Positions 14,715 through 24,110 of a DNA stretch of 64,000 nt are shown one piece after another (positions within the stretch are counted from its first letter, which is position 1; each line of letters starts with the position of its first letter). The stretch is from Trochalopteron elliotii. Taxonomy: Eukaryota; Chordata; Aves; Passeriformes; Leiothrichidae. The stretch covers positions 917,370 through 981,369 of the forward strand of contig JANPWX010000161.1 of the NCBI GenBank assembly GCA_024734555.1. Reading direction: 5' to 3'. The translations under genes were made by a program, and so were the position numbers. Under the pieces are notes generated by a model. That model did no database searches and was not told where the DNA came from. It saw only the letters and a program-made list of their open reading frames with translations.

Positions 14715-14990
14715 ATGGATTTCTTGTCAATGATTATTCAATCTCCAGCCTGACCTTTCTCTTCTAAATAACACGGCAATATCAGCTCGGGCCAGCCTCC
14801 AGCTCCGGCTGCAAATTAACTGTATCGCTCTCCGGCAGAGCCCCCCGGAGCTCCCCGGCGCCCGCCCCAGGAATTATCTCCCTCCGCCGCCGCTCTCCTA
14901 ATACCAGTTTAAATATCAGCCTGCTCCCAGCTGTTCCCTTCTCATAAACGCTCATCCCGGCTCCAAACACAGAAATGTTAAGTCTCGCCG
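14715..14990. promoter_or_regulatory. candidate enhancer downstream of PBX1
   Basis: A stretch with TGATTATTCA at 14,731-14,740, AAATAACACGG, CAAATTAACTG near 14,812, GGAATTATC and TTTAAATATC, interspersed with CpG-bearing segments. TGATTATT resembles a PBX/HOX half-site. It lacks coding potential and repeats. Candidate only, based on motif content. Confidence 0.28.
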
Positions 14991-15599
14991 GGCCGCGGTG
15001 AGGGGATGGCCCAGCGAGGGGGTCGGCGGGGCTGGGGGGGATGCGCGGATGCTTTTGGGGCTGGGGGCTGCTGTCACGCGTCCTTTGGGGACTGCGGTGG
15101 CCTTCGGCCCCCCGGTCCTCTCCCAGCTCGTGGCTCTGCCGCTCTCTGCCAAAACCAGGCGGTTTAAGGTGGGAAAACGGCACAAGCATCCTCCTGGAGC
15201 CAGGCTGGGTGCAGCATCCTCTCTTCCTCCCTCTATTCCCCCTCGCTGGCTGCTTCTGGATGAAAGGCAAACCCACAAATACCAAACTGGATCATTTGCC
15301 TCTTCCTTGCCATCTCCATCCCCCTTCTCTGCATCTCCATTTTCCCCTTCTCCCCCTGCCACTCACTTATCCGTAGGATTATTTTCCCCCCCTCTATTTC
15401 CCTGGTTTCAGGCAACCAAGTTCAGCAAACCCCGAGATGCAACTCCTGCACTTTTCCATTTCACGCTGCAATATTTTAGACCCAAAATTGCAGGAACAAA
15501 AGGCACAGCACAGAGCGAGCCCCACGTAGTTCCCACAGCAGAAGCTCCGAGAGGCTTTTGGTGAGCAGACCCCGGTGGTTCGGTGGCAAACCCACACCC

Positions 15600-15860
15600 A
15601 CATAATTAATAATCCTTCCCTCCTAACCGAGGGGCTGGGAGGTGTTAAAGTTACAGTTGGCAGTAAAGCCCTGTGCGCTGGCAGGAGAATTTAATATACG
15701 GCAGAAGTTTCGCCTATAAAAGGCCAGGGTTATGTTTTCCTCCAGTTCACCGGGAGTCTATAACTTACGACCTCCATAAATGTGAGTGGGTCTCACAAGT
15801 CAGCCCATCAGTCTTTGGAGTAATTCTGCTTTGTAGTAAAATATTTTATTGTGCCTTGGA
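15600..15860. promoter_or_regulatory. candidate regulatory block with TATA-like site
   Basis: It holds CATAATTAATAATCC near 15,600, TTTAATATACGG near 15,690 and a TATAAAAG at 15,715-15,722 flanked by GC-rich bases, which is a good TATA-box match. TTACGACC and CCATAAATG follow. It could be an enhancer or the promoter of a non-coding transcript; nothing downstream looks like a gene. Confidence 0.28.
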
Positions 15861-15955
15861 TGCAGGGAGCCCCCGCTACCCTGCTCAGGGTGGGTGAGAG
15901 GTGGTGGCCGTCTCCATGTCCCTCCTCTGCCAGCAGGGATGGGGTGGAGGGCCTG

Positions 15956-16450
15956 AAAAATAAAATTGAGTTTAAAAAATTCAATAAGATAAAGTGAAAT
16001 GAAAAAATATTACAATGCGGTAAAAGAAGAGAATAAAATATATGATAAGATTAAAAAAAATACAGGTAAAATAAAGTGAATATAAGATAAATTTAAATGA
16101 AACAAGCCCAAACCAAAATAATAAAATTAAAATATAAAAAAATTAAAATTAAAGAGAATAAAATAAAATTAAAATAGAATAAAATAACTAATAATAAAAT
16201 AAAATAATGAAAATTTAAAAAATAAAAGAAAAAATAAAAAGAAAAAATAAAAATAAAAAAAAGAAAAAATAAAAATAAAAAAAATAAAAGAAAAAATAAA
16301 AATAAAAGAAAAATAAAAGAAAAAATAAAAATAAAATAAAAAATAAAAATAAAATGAAATAAAATAAAATGAAATAATAAAATAAAATAAAATAAAATAA
16401 AATAAAATAAAATAAAATAAAATAAAATAAAATAAAATAAAATAAAATAT
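15956..16450. repeat. A-rich field with (AATAA)n pentanucleotide microsatellite
   Basis: Almost pure A/T for ~500 bases. It begins as degenerate AAATTAAAATAA-type sequence and ends in a regular AATAA repeat of about 14 units (~16,379-16,449). Minus-strand frames over it are phenylalanine/leucine/tyrosine junk. A typical expandable microsatellite. Confidence 0.9.
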
Positions 16451-17599
16451 CCTGCCCCCCAGGCACGAGCTATTGAGAATGTGCACTGCACCTTTTAATT
16501 ATTGCTAATGAGGTAGAGTTTTAATAGCTTTACAGGGGAATTGTGGCATCATCTCCCTGTGCTGGCAGTACCGGGGGTTGCGTGGGAAGAGGGAACCCAG
16601 GGATAGTGGTGTGGGGGGTGCTGGATGATGGGAGAGGAGGAGAACGGCGAGGAAGAAACCCAGAGGAGAGGGGCAGATGGATGGCACAAAGGCAGGGCTG
16701 GACCGAGCTGAAGCAGAAGAAAAATATATCAAAAAACAGGAAGAAAAAAAAGAAAGAAAGAAGGAGAAAAAAAAAATTAAAAAAGAGGAATGTCATCACT
16801 GCTTTACCAGCTTGCCCATCCTCTGGGCCACCAAAATCCTTCTTCCAGCCCCAGTCCCCTTGCCTGCAGCCATCGCTGACCCCAGGCAGGGCAGCCGAGG
16901 GGCGCAGGGAGAGCCCAGCTAATTAAAAATGCAAATGAAGGCTGGGGCCGCACGGCTGCTGGCGCCTACCGAAGGTGCAAATTACAAGAGGGGTTTATGG
17001 GCTCGCTCGGAGCGCGGTCCTGTGCCCCTGGCAGCGGCTGGGACAGACTTGGTCTTTCCTCTGCTTCCAGGAACCTCCAGAGCAGAGAAAAGGTGGGAGG
17101 AAAAAGGATGAGAGAAAAGAAAGATCATTTGAAAATAAAAGAAAGAAGTTTCTCTGATTTTTGTTTTGTTGGTTTTGTGGTGTTGGGTTTTTTTGGTTTT
17201 TTTTTTCCCTTTGTTTTCTTCCCAGCGTTTTGGGGGGAAAATGATTCTTTAGAATGCAAAGGAAAGAGACATCATGAGAAGCAAATAGTCCCTAAAACAA
17301 ATTCCACAGGGGCTAAAGCAGCCCAGCCCTCTGCCACAGGTGCCTCAGTCCTGCTACGTCCCGGCTTGGTGGCACTGCCCCCAAATATTCAATGTATGCC
17401 TGGAAACACCGCAAAATCCCAGCTGCAACGCACCCAGCATGGAGAATAAAGTCAGGACGGTGGCTTTGAGGTGTCCCACGTGGGCCCTGTCCAGACAAGA
17501 CCCCAAAGTGAGGCTGATCTCCCCCGACCCTTCCAAAAACACGTGGGTTTTTACCGGATTCCCGTGGTTTTGGGGGCGGTTTGGCAGCGGCGGGCGGCG

Positions 17600-17870
17600 A
17601 TGGCAGCGACCGCGCCAGCGATTCTCGCACTCGCTGACTCAGCTCCAGCACAGCTCCCTTGGCCTGCTGCTAATTAGGCTCCAGCCTCTCATCTCGTTAA
17701 TAAGCTTCCAGTTCATTTGCATACAAAAAAACCCCACAACAACCCACAAAAAAAAAAAAAAAGGGGGGGGGGAGAGTGGGGGGGAATGAAAGCAAGCAGC
17801 TCGTTTTACCTTCAACATGTGGCTAATGCTTATTAAAATATTTAACCTTTTATTATGGCATTGAAGCATC
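17600..17870. promoter_or_regulatory. candidate enhancer with AP-1/MARE and octamer motifs
   Basis: Contains CGCTGACTCAGC at 17,632-17,643 (AP-1 TGACTCA inside a near-palindromic MAF-type site), GCTAATTAGGC near 17,668, CGTTAATAAGC near 17,695 and the octamer ATTTGCAT at 17,715-17,722. TTATTAAAATATTTAACC follows at ~17,830. A short poly-A/poly-G run (17,747-17,772) interrupts it. Candidate only. Confidence 0.3.
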
Positions 17871-18130
17871 TGTTCCAGCAGATCCCGGGGCATTTCCTGC
17901 CTGCCAGCCTCTCCCAGGGAGATCGCCCCGCTGGAAGGGACACCTTATGGAGGGTCCCCACCCCTGCAAGCCCCCGGGGCCAAATACCGGGAATTTCAGC
18001 TCCTCAGGTCGGTGTCTGTGGTTTGCAGCATTTCCAGATCCTGGTTTGGGGGCATTAAGCGGGTAAATCCCACAGAACAGCCCCAAAACTCGCTCTTTGC
18101 GGGTGTTAAACATCAAGGGCCCTGCTAGTG

Positions 18131-18415
18131 AGACCTGCTCCTATCGAGACCCCCTCTCCAGACCCCCTCTCCTATCCAGAACCCGTCTCTGACTGAGACG
18201 CTCCCACTGAGACTCCTACTCTCCTCCCGAGACCCTCTCTCTTATCAAAACCCACCTCTATCAAGACTCTTCCCCCCTTACTGAGACCCCCCCTCTCCTG
18301 CTGACCCCTGTTTCCTATTGGGACCCCCCTTTCCTATTAAACCCCCCCCTTCTATCAAGCTTTCCCTCTCTTATCCTTTCCCCCTCCCTCTCCCAGTGAG
18401 ACCCCTCCTCTCCCG
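18131..18415. repeat. degenerate C/T-rich tandem array
   Basis: Roughly a dozen diverged copies of a GAGACCCCCTCTCC-like unit with variable spacing (CTATCGAGACC, CTATCCAGAACC, CTTATCAAAACCC, CTATTGGGACC and so on). One strand is nearly pyrimidine-only. It looks like an old minisatellite that has drifted. Confidence 0.6.
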
Positions 18416-20009
18416 ACCCTCCGGGGCTGCATTTGGGAGCCCGCCACTGCAAGGAGGAGCCACGGTGAAGGTGAAGCTGCTGTCCCAGCTGTGGCCACGC
18501 AGGCTATTTGATGGCAATTAATTAACTTGAGGCTGAGAGGTTTGTGAGGGCAGCCGGGAGCGCTGCCCGGGGTTGGTGTGGGCACGGAGGGCTCCCAGCT
18601 GCCCGCTGCCGAGGGCGGGGCTCTGAGACACCAACCCCGCTTCCAAAAGTCTGCTGAGCTCCAGGGCTGGCAGCTGCACAGCTGTGACCCCTGCATCCAA
18701 CAGGAGGCATAAATAGAACCATCTCTAGGATGTGTTTATGCACATCTGTACGGATTTGGGCCGATTTGCACCTATGGATCCCTCCTGGTGAGGCCATGGG
18801 ATGAGTTTTGTGCTTGGAAATACAGGAGTGAAAGCATTGGAGGAGCTGGCACCGTGAGGCAGCTCTGGGAGCCAGCAGTGCTGGGGTGCCAGTCCCAGTG
18901 TCACCCTCCCTCCTGTCCATGTCACAGCAGCCCCAGTGCTCTGCAGCACTGCTGGCACTGCAGGCTGGCGTGGGACAAGCCCTGCTGCAGCCTCTAGAGG
19001 GAAGGGACACAATGGGCTTGGGAAGGCTGTGGCTGAGCGGTTTTGGTCACACACAGGGGGAAATGAGGAGGGACAGGCACAATCTGCGGCCTCTTTCAGC
19101 TCAGCCTGGTCCCTCCATCCCCCTCTTTACAGGCAGTGCTGGTGGCGCTGAGAGACGATGTCCCCGTGTGTCCCGAGGAGGAATCTGACATCTCCCTCTG
19201 GATGTCACAACGCGGTTCTGATGCTTCCAACAGAGCTTGGGCTCACAAAGTGCTTCTGCAGCTCCTCCCCACCAGACCAGCAGTGACATTGCAGCCTCGG
19301 GGGTCACCCTCAGCTTGGTGGCACTTTCCTGCATGGGACAATCCGGCCATGCTGTCCCATCCCACTCTCCCACGTTTGTACCTGTGTCTCAAGACACATT
19401 TTCCTCCCAGCTGGAGGGAGGAAATTCAAGGGGCCACCCTGGCTCAATGAAAACCAAAATAATTGAGCTTTTTTTGTTTATTAGTGGAGACAGCCTTATT
19501 AGAGACATTTGGTGCTAATGACATGCGTGTACTCTGGTCTCATGGAAAACTGCCTTGAAATAAATGGATACACAGCTCAGCTGCTGCCATGCCTTTAACC
19601 AGCACTTCCCTCACATTATACAAACTTAATTGGCTCTAAAGTCCTGCTTGTTTTTTGCTTTCTGACATTTACTGACACAAACACCCCCTCCCCTTCATTT
19701 GGTCCTGGTCACTTACTCCTCTCCAGCCCTCTGTGGGAAGCTGAACATGGGGATGATGAGGCTTCCCCTGCCCTTGCTGACACCCCACAACACCTCCCCA
19801 AGGGAGGGCCAGTTTAAACACAGAGAGTAGAAGTCAAGCTAGGAGGTCGTTTCTGCTTGTCTGTAGGTGGTCTCTCACCACAGCATGAGGACTCCCCCAA
19901 AAAGCTTCACTCCTGGGGCAAGAGGCAGCACAAGGACATCACCCTTGGGTCTTGGTGTTCCAGAGCTGCTGCTGCTCATGTTGGTGTTTCAGGCTTCAGG
20001 ATAACTCTT

Positions 20010-20262
20010 GTCCTTAGTGATAGGAGGTTTTAAATTGACAGAAGGAAAAACTTCTTCCCTGTGAGGGTGGGGAGGCCCTGGCACAGGTTGCTCAGAGAAG
20101 CTGTGGCTGCCCCATCCCTGGAAGTGTCCAAGGCCAAAATGGATGCGAGTTGGAGCCGCCTGGTCTAGTGCAAGGTGTCCCTGCCCATGGCAGGGGTACG
20201 GGAGCCAGGTGATCTTTAGGGTCCTTTCTAGCCCAAGCCATTCCACGATTGTATGATACAGC
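20010..20262 (+). mobile_element. CR1 LINE, 3' end fragment
   Basis: Shows the characteristic bird CR1 3' end: TGATAGGAGG start region, GGAGGCCCTGGCACAGGTTG, CATCCCTGGAAGTGT, GGTGTCCCTGCCCATGGCAG, then the GATCTTTAGGGTCC and CCATTC...GATTGTATGAT tail. It is truncated at the 5' end as usual for CR1 and encodes no intact reverse transcriptase. Compared with the copy at 48.5 kb it carries several unique substitutions. Confidence 0.92.
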
Positions 20263-20401
20263 CAGCAGATCCTCAGGGTGAGACCCTCAGCTCAACCCCC
20301 TGTGTCTTTAGTGCCATCACCTCAGTCTCCATCATGCCTGGTAATTTACAAGCAGGTTCCTTGTCGACCTCTGGCTGCCAAGCAGGGCCCGGCAAATGAA
20401 C

Positions 20402-20513
20402 CTTTGCAGGGAGATACCCAAACTCCAACACCAGGCCTGGTGCTGGCACCTCACAGCAGCTCAGCGCCGGCAACAGCCTCGCCTTTGTCTCCTTCCAGAG
20501 ACCTGAGAGCTTG
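20402..20513. repeat. copy 1 of a ~110-bp duplicated segment
   Basis: Closely similar to 21,429-21,537, about 1 kb away in the same orientation. Shared words include CCAAACTCCAACACCAGG, GTGCTGGCACCTCA and AGCAGCTCAGCGCCGGCAAC. On the minus strand both copies stay open and share short peptides (LLPALSC, LVLEFGY). The family is not recognised; it could be a local duplication or two hits of an undescribed repeat. Confidence 0.7.
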
Positions 20514-21428
20514 ACATGTGCTGGGAGGATAAAAAACCCACCCAGGCCAGGGGCTGCTGAGGAGACTTTGAAGCTGATATCGGCTGAAGGCTTGTGGGGA
20601 GCATCCCGGGAGGCTCCCGCTGCGCTGGGCCAGGTGCAGGGCCGCCTGCAGGCGTACCTGTCTGGGAAGATCAGGGCTCTGGCCTGTCTGCTGCACGTCC
20701 TGTGAAGGTCACCCGGGCTGTCCCTGTCCTCGGGCTCTCTCCTGGCTGTGCAGACGCTGCCTTTTGTTGGGAGGTAATAGCTGGTGTGTGACTGCAGCAA
20801 TAACTCTTCCCTCCCTGGCCACGCTTCCCGGCAGGATGGCTGGGGCCTGGGCTGCTGCTCCGTGTGCTCCAGCAGCCCGACCATCACACCCGGCCTTCTC
20901 CACCACACCTGATGGTGGGGGGCAGGGGGGGTGATGCCCCATCCCGCTGGAAAAGCAGGGTGGGGAGAGCTGCTGTGCCCCGGCAGCAATGCGGTGGGAA
21001 GCAGCTGGAAACAGGAGCACGGAGCCAAATGCAAACCAGGGCCACGCTGGCACTGCTGCAAAGCAGAGGAGCAGTCTGTGCCCTGCTGTGGCCCTTGGGG
21101 ACAGGAACAGCAGGAAGGGACACCTTGCACCATGCCACTCTTGGTGCAGCGCAGTCAGCAAGGGGGGTGCTGGGACCTGAGCTGTTGGCAGTGCCCAAAA
21201 AAGCAACTCCACCATGCCAAACCACTCAACCTCTTGGCCTGGTGAGGCTGGGCTCTCATCCAAGTCTTCCCTCAACTCTTGGTAGGTGCCTGGCAGCATC
21301 CTGGGCAGGGCACAGGAGGGTGCAGACACACAAAAGGACAGGTTGGTGCCCCCATGCCTGCACATCCAAGATCCACCCCCACATCCTGGTTTGTTACACC
21401 TGGGCTGCCTCCCTTTGGCAAAAGATTC

Positions 21429-21537
21429 TTTGCAGGGATATATCCAAACTCCAACACCAGGCTGTGTGCTGGCACCTCATAGCAGCTCAGCGCCGGCAAC
21501 AGCATCACCTTTGTCTCCTTTGCAGAGCCTGGCTGAC
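21429..21537. repeat. copy 2 of the ~110-bp duplicated segment
   Basis: Partner of 20,402-20,513. Differences are substitutions and small indels scattered along the length. Similarity fades into ambiguous matches on both sides (for example CTTTGCAGGGA upstream and CTGATATC downstream), so an older and larger duplication is possible. Confidence 0.7.
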
Positions 21538-22229
21538 ACGGGCCTGATATCACCCTCCCAACCCATACCAGAGTAAGGCTTCAAAGCCAAAAAGACCCCT
21601 CTGAAGGGCTTCTGGGACGGACCAGCACCCTCAGCTCAGGCCCTGCCTGCACTGCCCCTGCTGGGGCAGGATGATTTTGTGGCCACAAAGCCCCAGGAGC
21701 ACTGGCACCACCCCCGTGCCGGGCACCTGCCTCTCCCACCCTGGGCAGCAGCGGGACGGCCGCTCCCCCTGCCCTTTGATCCTCCCCATCAGTGACAGCT
21801 TCCCCGAGGATGTTTTGTTGGTGGTGTCACCCTTGACCATTAGCTCTTCACGCATGACTATAACGTGACATCTCTGATGCGGTGCCGCCAGCAGCCCGCG
21901 ACTTGAGGGAGCAATTAAAGCCGAGTGAGTCACTGCGGGCAGGAACAGCTTTGGCCACACGTCCCCATCGCCCTCCCAGCCCCAGCCCCACGCCGCCCCC
22001 TCTGCCCAAACTGCCCCGGAACACCCTCTGTCCACCTCTGGGGTCGAGGTAGCCAGAGGGAAGGAAGGGCTGTAGGATGGGCCACATGGATTTAGGACCC
22101 AGCTCCAGCACCAGCAGAAGGTGACCCATTCCTGGCCGTGGGGTTTTCGGGGGCATCCCGAATGCTCTGTCCTTGGGAACATCCCATCCTGGTGGGCTCC
22201 ATCAAGATATTCCCTGCTCCTGTGCCGTC

Positions 22230-22370
22230 ATTATTTTAAGACCAGGGAGGCCCAGGCAGTGGGGCTTTTATGCGATTAGCTGCTGAGATGAACGTTAATT
22301 AGTTTTCAATTTCCATAAAGTACCCCACTGACAGAAAGATTAGTTAAACCTGCTCACGACTGCAGAGGAT
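22230..22370. promoter_or_regulatory. candidate enhancer with homeodomain sites
   Basis: AT-rich island with GTCATTATTTTAAG, TGCGATTAGC near 22,271, TTAATTAG at 22,295-22,302, TTTCAATTTCC and AAGATTAGTTAAACC. It sits between GC-rich flanks and has no coding potential. Candidate only. Confidence 0.3.
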
Positions 22371-23059
22371 CACTCAGAAATTGGGAAGGGGTGGAGGAGG
22401 GGAGAGGGGGCAGGTTGAGGGGGGAGGATGGGAAAGAGGCTCTGAGCTGCATCACTGAGCCTTGCAGGGGTCGAGAAGGCAGCTGGACTCTGCTGGCTGC
22501 CCATGAGAAATATGAGGGATATAGATATGTGGTAAGTGGAAAAATAAAACCCAGGGATATTTCTGGGGCCAGACCCCACAGAAAAGGTGGGTTCCTCTGC
22601 CAGGTCTCTGCTGACCCTCTCTGAGAGGGGAGGCTGAGCCACTTCACCTGGCCACAGCACCCGTGGTAAACACAGCCCTCAAACCCTGGGGAAGGGGTGG
22701 TCGTGTTTTGATGCTTTTGTGCATGTCCCCCCTTCCCAAAATCCCTCCAAAGCAGCACCCCCCAGTGTGAGCCGGTGCAACCCGGGGATGCTGCAGATCC
22801 GCCACGTGACGACGATGGAAGGGAATTGCAAATGACATTTCATTAACGGCTTGAATAAAGCTGTTTTCCCTCTATTCTGCTGTGCCCAAAAGCGACCGCA
22901 ATCTTTTGCACAAAGTGCTCTCCAAACCCCAACCCAAGCCATCCAAGCTCTTACTGGAGGGGGTTTGCCCCCCATGTTCCCTCCCCATCAGTTTCCAGCT
23001 TGTGGGATGGAGCAAAAGCAAAGCTTTTGGGACGGACCTTGCAAAATGAGAGGAAAACG

Positions 23060-24110
23060 GAGGGTGCAGAGATGCAGATGCCCCAGGAGGCGTGTCTGTG
23101 CTCCGGAGCGAGGCAGAAGGATGCCTAAAAGCTTTGGGGCTCCCAAAAGGGAGGGAGAGTGTCCGGACCTGGGAAAAGTTGTGTTCAGAGCTTGGGGCAG
23201 GCTGGCAAAGCATGGCCGAGGAGCAGCCAGGTGCTGCCGGGACTCTCCGCACGCGTTCGGTGCCGGAGCCCGAGCGGAGGGAGCGGAGACCCCGCTGCCC
23301 CGGCGAGCCCAGCGGGACCGCAGCATCCCCGGGAAGGACGGGACGGAGCGGCCAGCAGCGGGTCTCAGGCTGCGTGGGGGCCGTGCCCAGCTGCCGGGGG
23401 TGCCCTTGGAGAGCGCAGCTGTGCCCCCTTCCCACGCCAGCTGCCACCGCGGGCACCCGCGTCTGGTGGTGCACATCATCGNNNNNNNNNNNNNNNNNNN
23501 NNNNNNNNNNNNNNNNNNNNNNNNNNNNNNNNNNNNNNNNNNNNNTCCCACTTTCCCACCCAAAACACCTCACCGACACCCGCGGTGGGGGCCCCGCAGC
23601 CACCAGAGAGGTTTTTCCCCCCGTGCAGGGACCGAGCTCCGCGACCCACGAGGCCGGGCGGGGCCGGGGCCGGGGCCCCTTGTCAGGGCGAGCGGCTCCC
23701 GGTCCCCGCTCCCGCCTTTGACGTTATTCGGCTGGACAGAGGGATGTCTGCGCGAATCATTTTCAACGCTCTTCCATATTCATAATGGGCTAAATATAGG
23801 GGAGCAAAGTGGGACCTGGCGGGCAAAGCCCTCCCCGTGGTCAGAGCCGATGACTTCTCCGCCGAGATGAAACGCTGGCGTCAGCCCCGCCGCGGCCCCG
23901 GGGCCGGGGGAGCCGCACCCCGCCAGCCCCCCGACCACGGCGCAGTTGTTCAGGGTTTTTTTTAAATTTTATTTAATTTTTTTTTTCTTTTAGCTCCCGG
24001 TGGCCAAATTCAAAATCACGTTTCTGAGCCGGTCGAGGGAGTCGGCGGAGCAGCCCGGGAGGGGGTCTGGCAGCCCTGGCACCCCCCGCCCTCCCCCCGG
24101 TCCTCTTCTT
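23060..24110. promoter_or_regulatory. intergenic CpG-island-like block, candidate promoter or enhancer
   Basis: About 1 kb of very GC-rich, CpG-dense sequence (for example near 23,260-23,480 and 23,640-23,720), interrupted by the assembly gap. Inside it an AT-rich core at ~23,755-23,805 holds CTAAATATAG (23,790-23,799), a match to the MEF2 consensus YTAWWWWTAR. It lies ~9 kb past the PBX1 end and ~25 kb from LMX1A, so it is not the promoter of either gene. The 339-codon open frame running across the gap is a by-product of GC richness. Confidence 0.45.
23482..23545. other. assembly gap (64 N)
   Basis: A run of 64 N in the most GC-rich part of the window. The gap size may be an estimate. GC-rich sequence on both sides suggests a sequencing drop-out. 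Confidence 0.99.

Larger units (their letters stand above)
13875..20009. other. intergenic DNA, block 1 (PBX1 side)
   Basis: Starts with A-runs downstream of the PBX1 cleavage site. It contains a 15-bp tandem duplication (14,641-14,670), candidate regulatory blocks at 14.7, 15.6 and 17.6 kb, a long A/T simple-repeat field at 15,956-16,450 and a degenerate C-rich tandem at 18,131-18,415. Open frames are numerous but short, overlap on both strands and match no family I recognise. No gene is supported. Confidence 0.7.

Noticed and set aside
16093..16491. Minus-strand frames rich in Phe/Ile/Leu/Tyr that look like membrane segments
   Set aside because: They are translations of the (AATAA)n microsatellite.
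18131..18415. CRISPR-like array
   Set aside because: Units are degenerate, variable in spacing and pyrimidine-only. The organism is a vertebrate.
20273..21365. Overlapping 286- and 218-codon minus-strand frames
   Set aside because: They overlap open frames on the plus strand in the same GC-rich sequence and match no family. Shared peptides come from the duplicated segment, not from a gene.
22851..23870. 339-codon open frame across the assembly gap, and others on both strands
   Set aside because: Several frames are open on both strands because of GC richness and the 64 N; they share no protein similarity.
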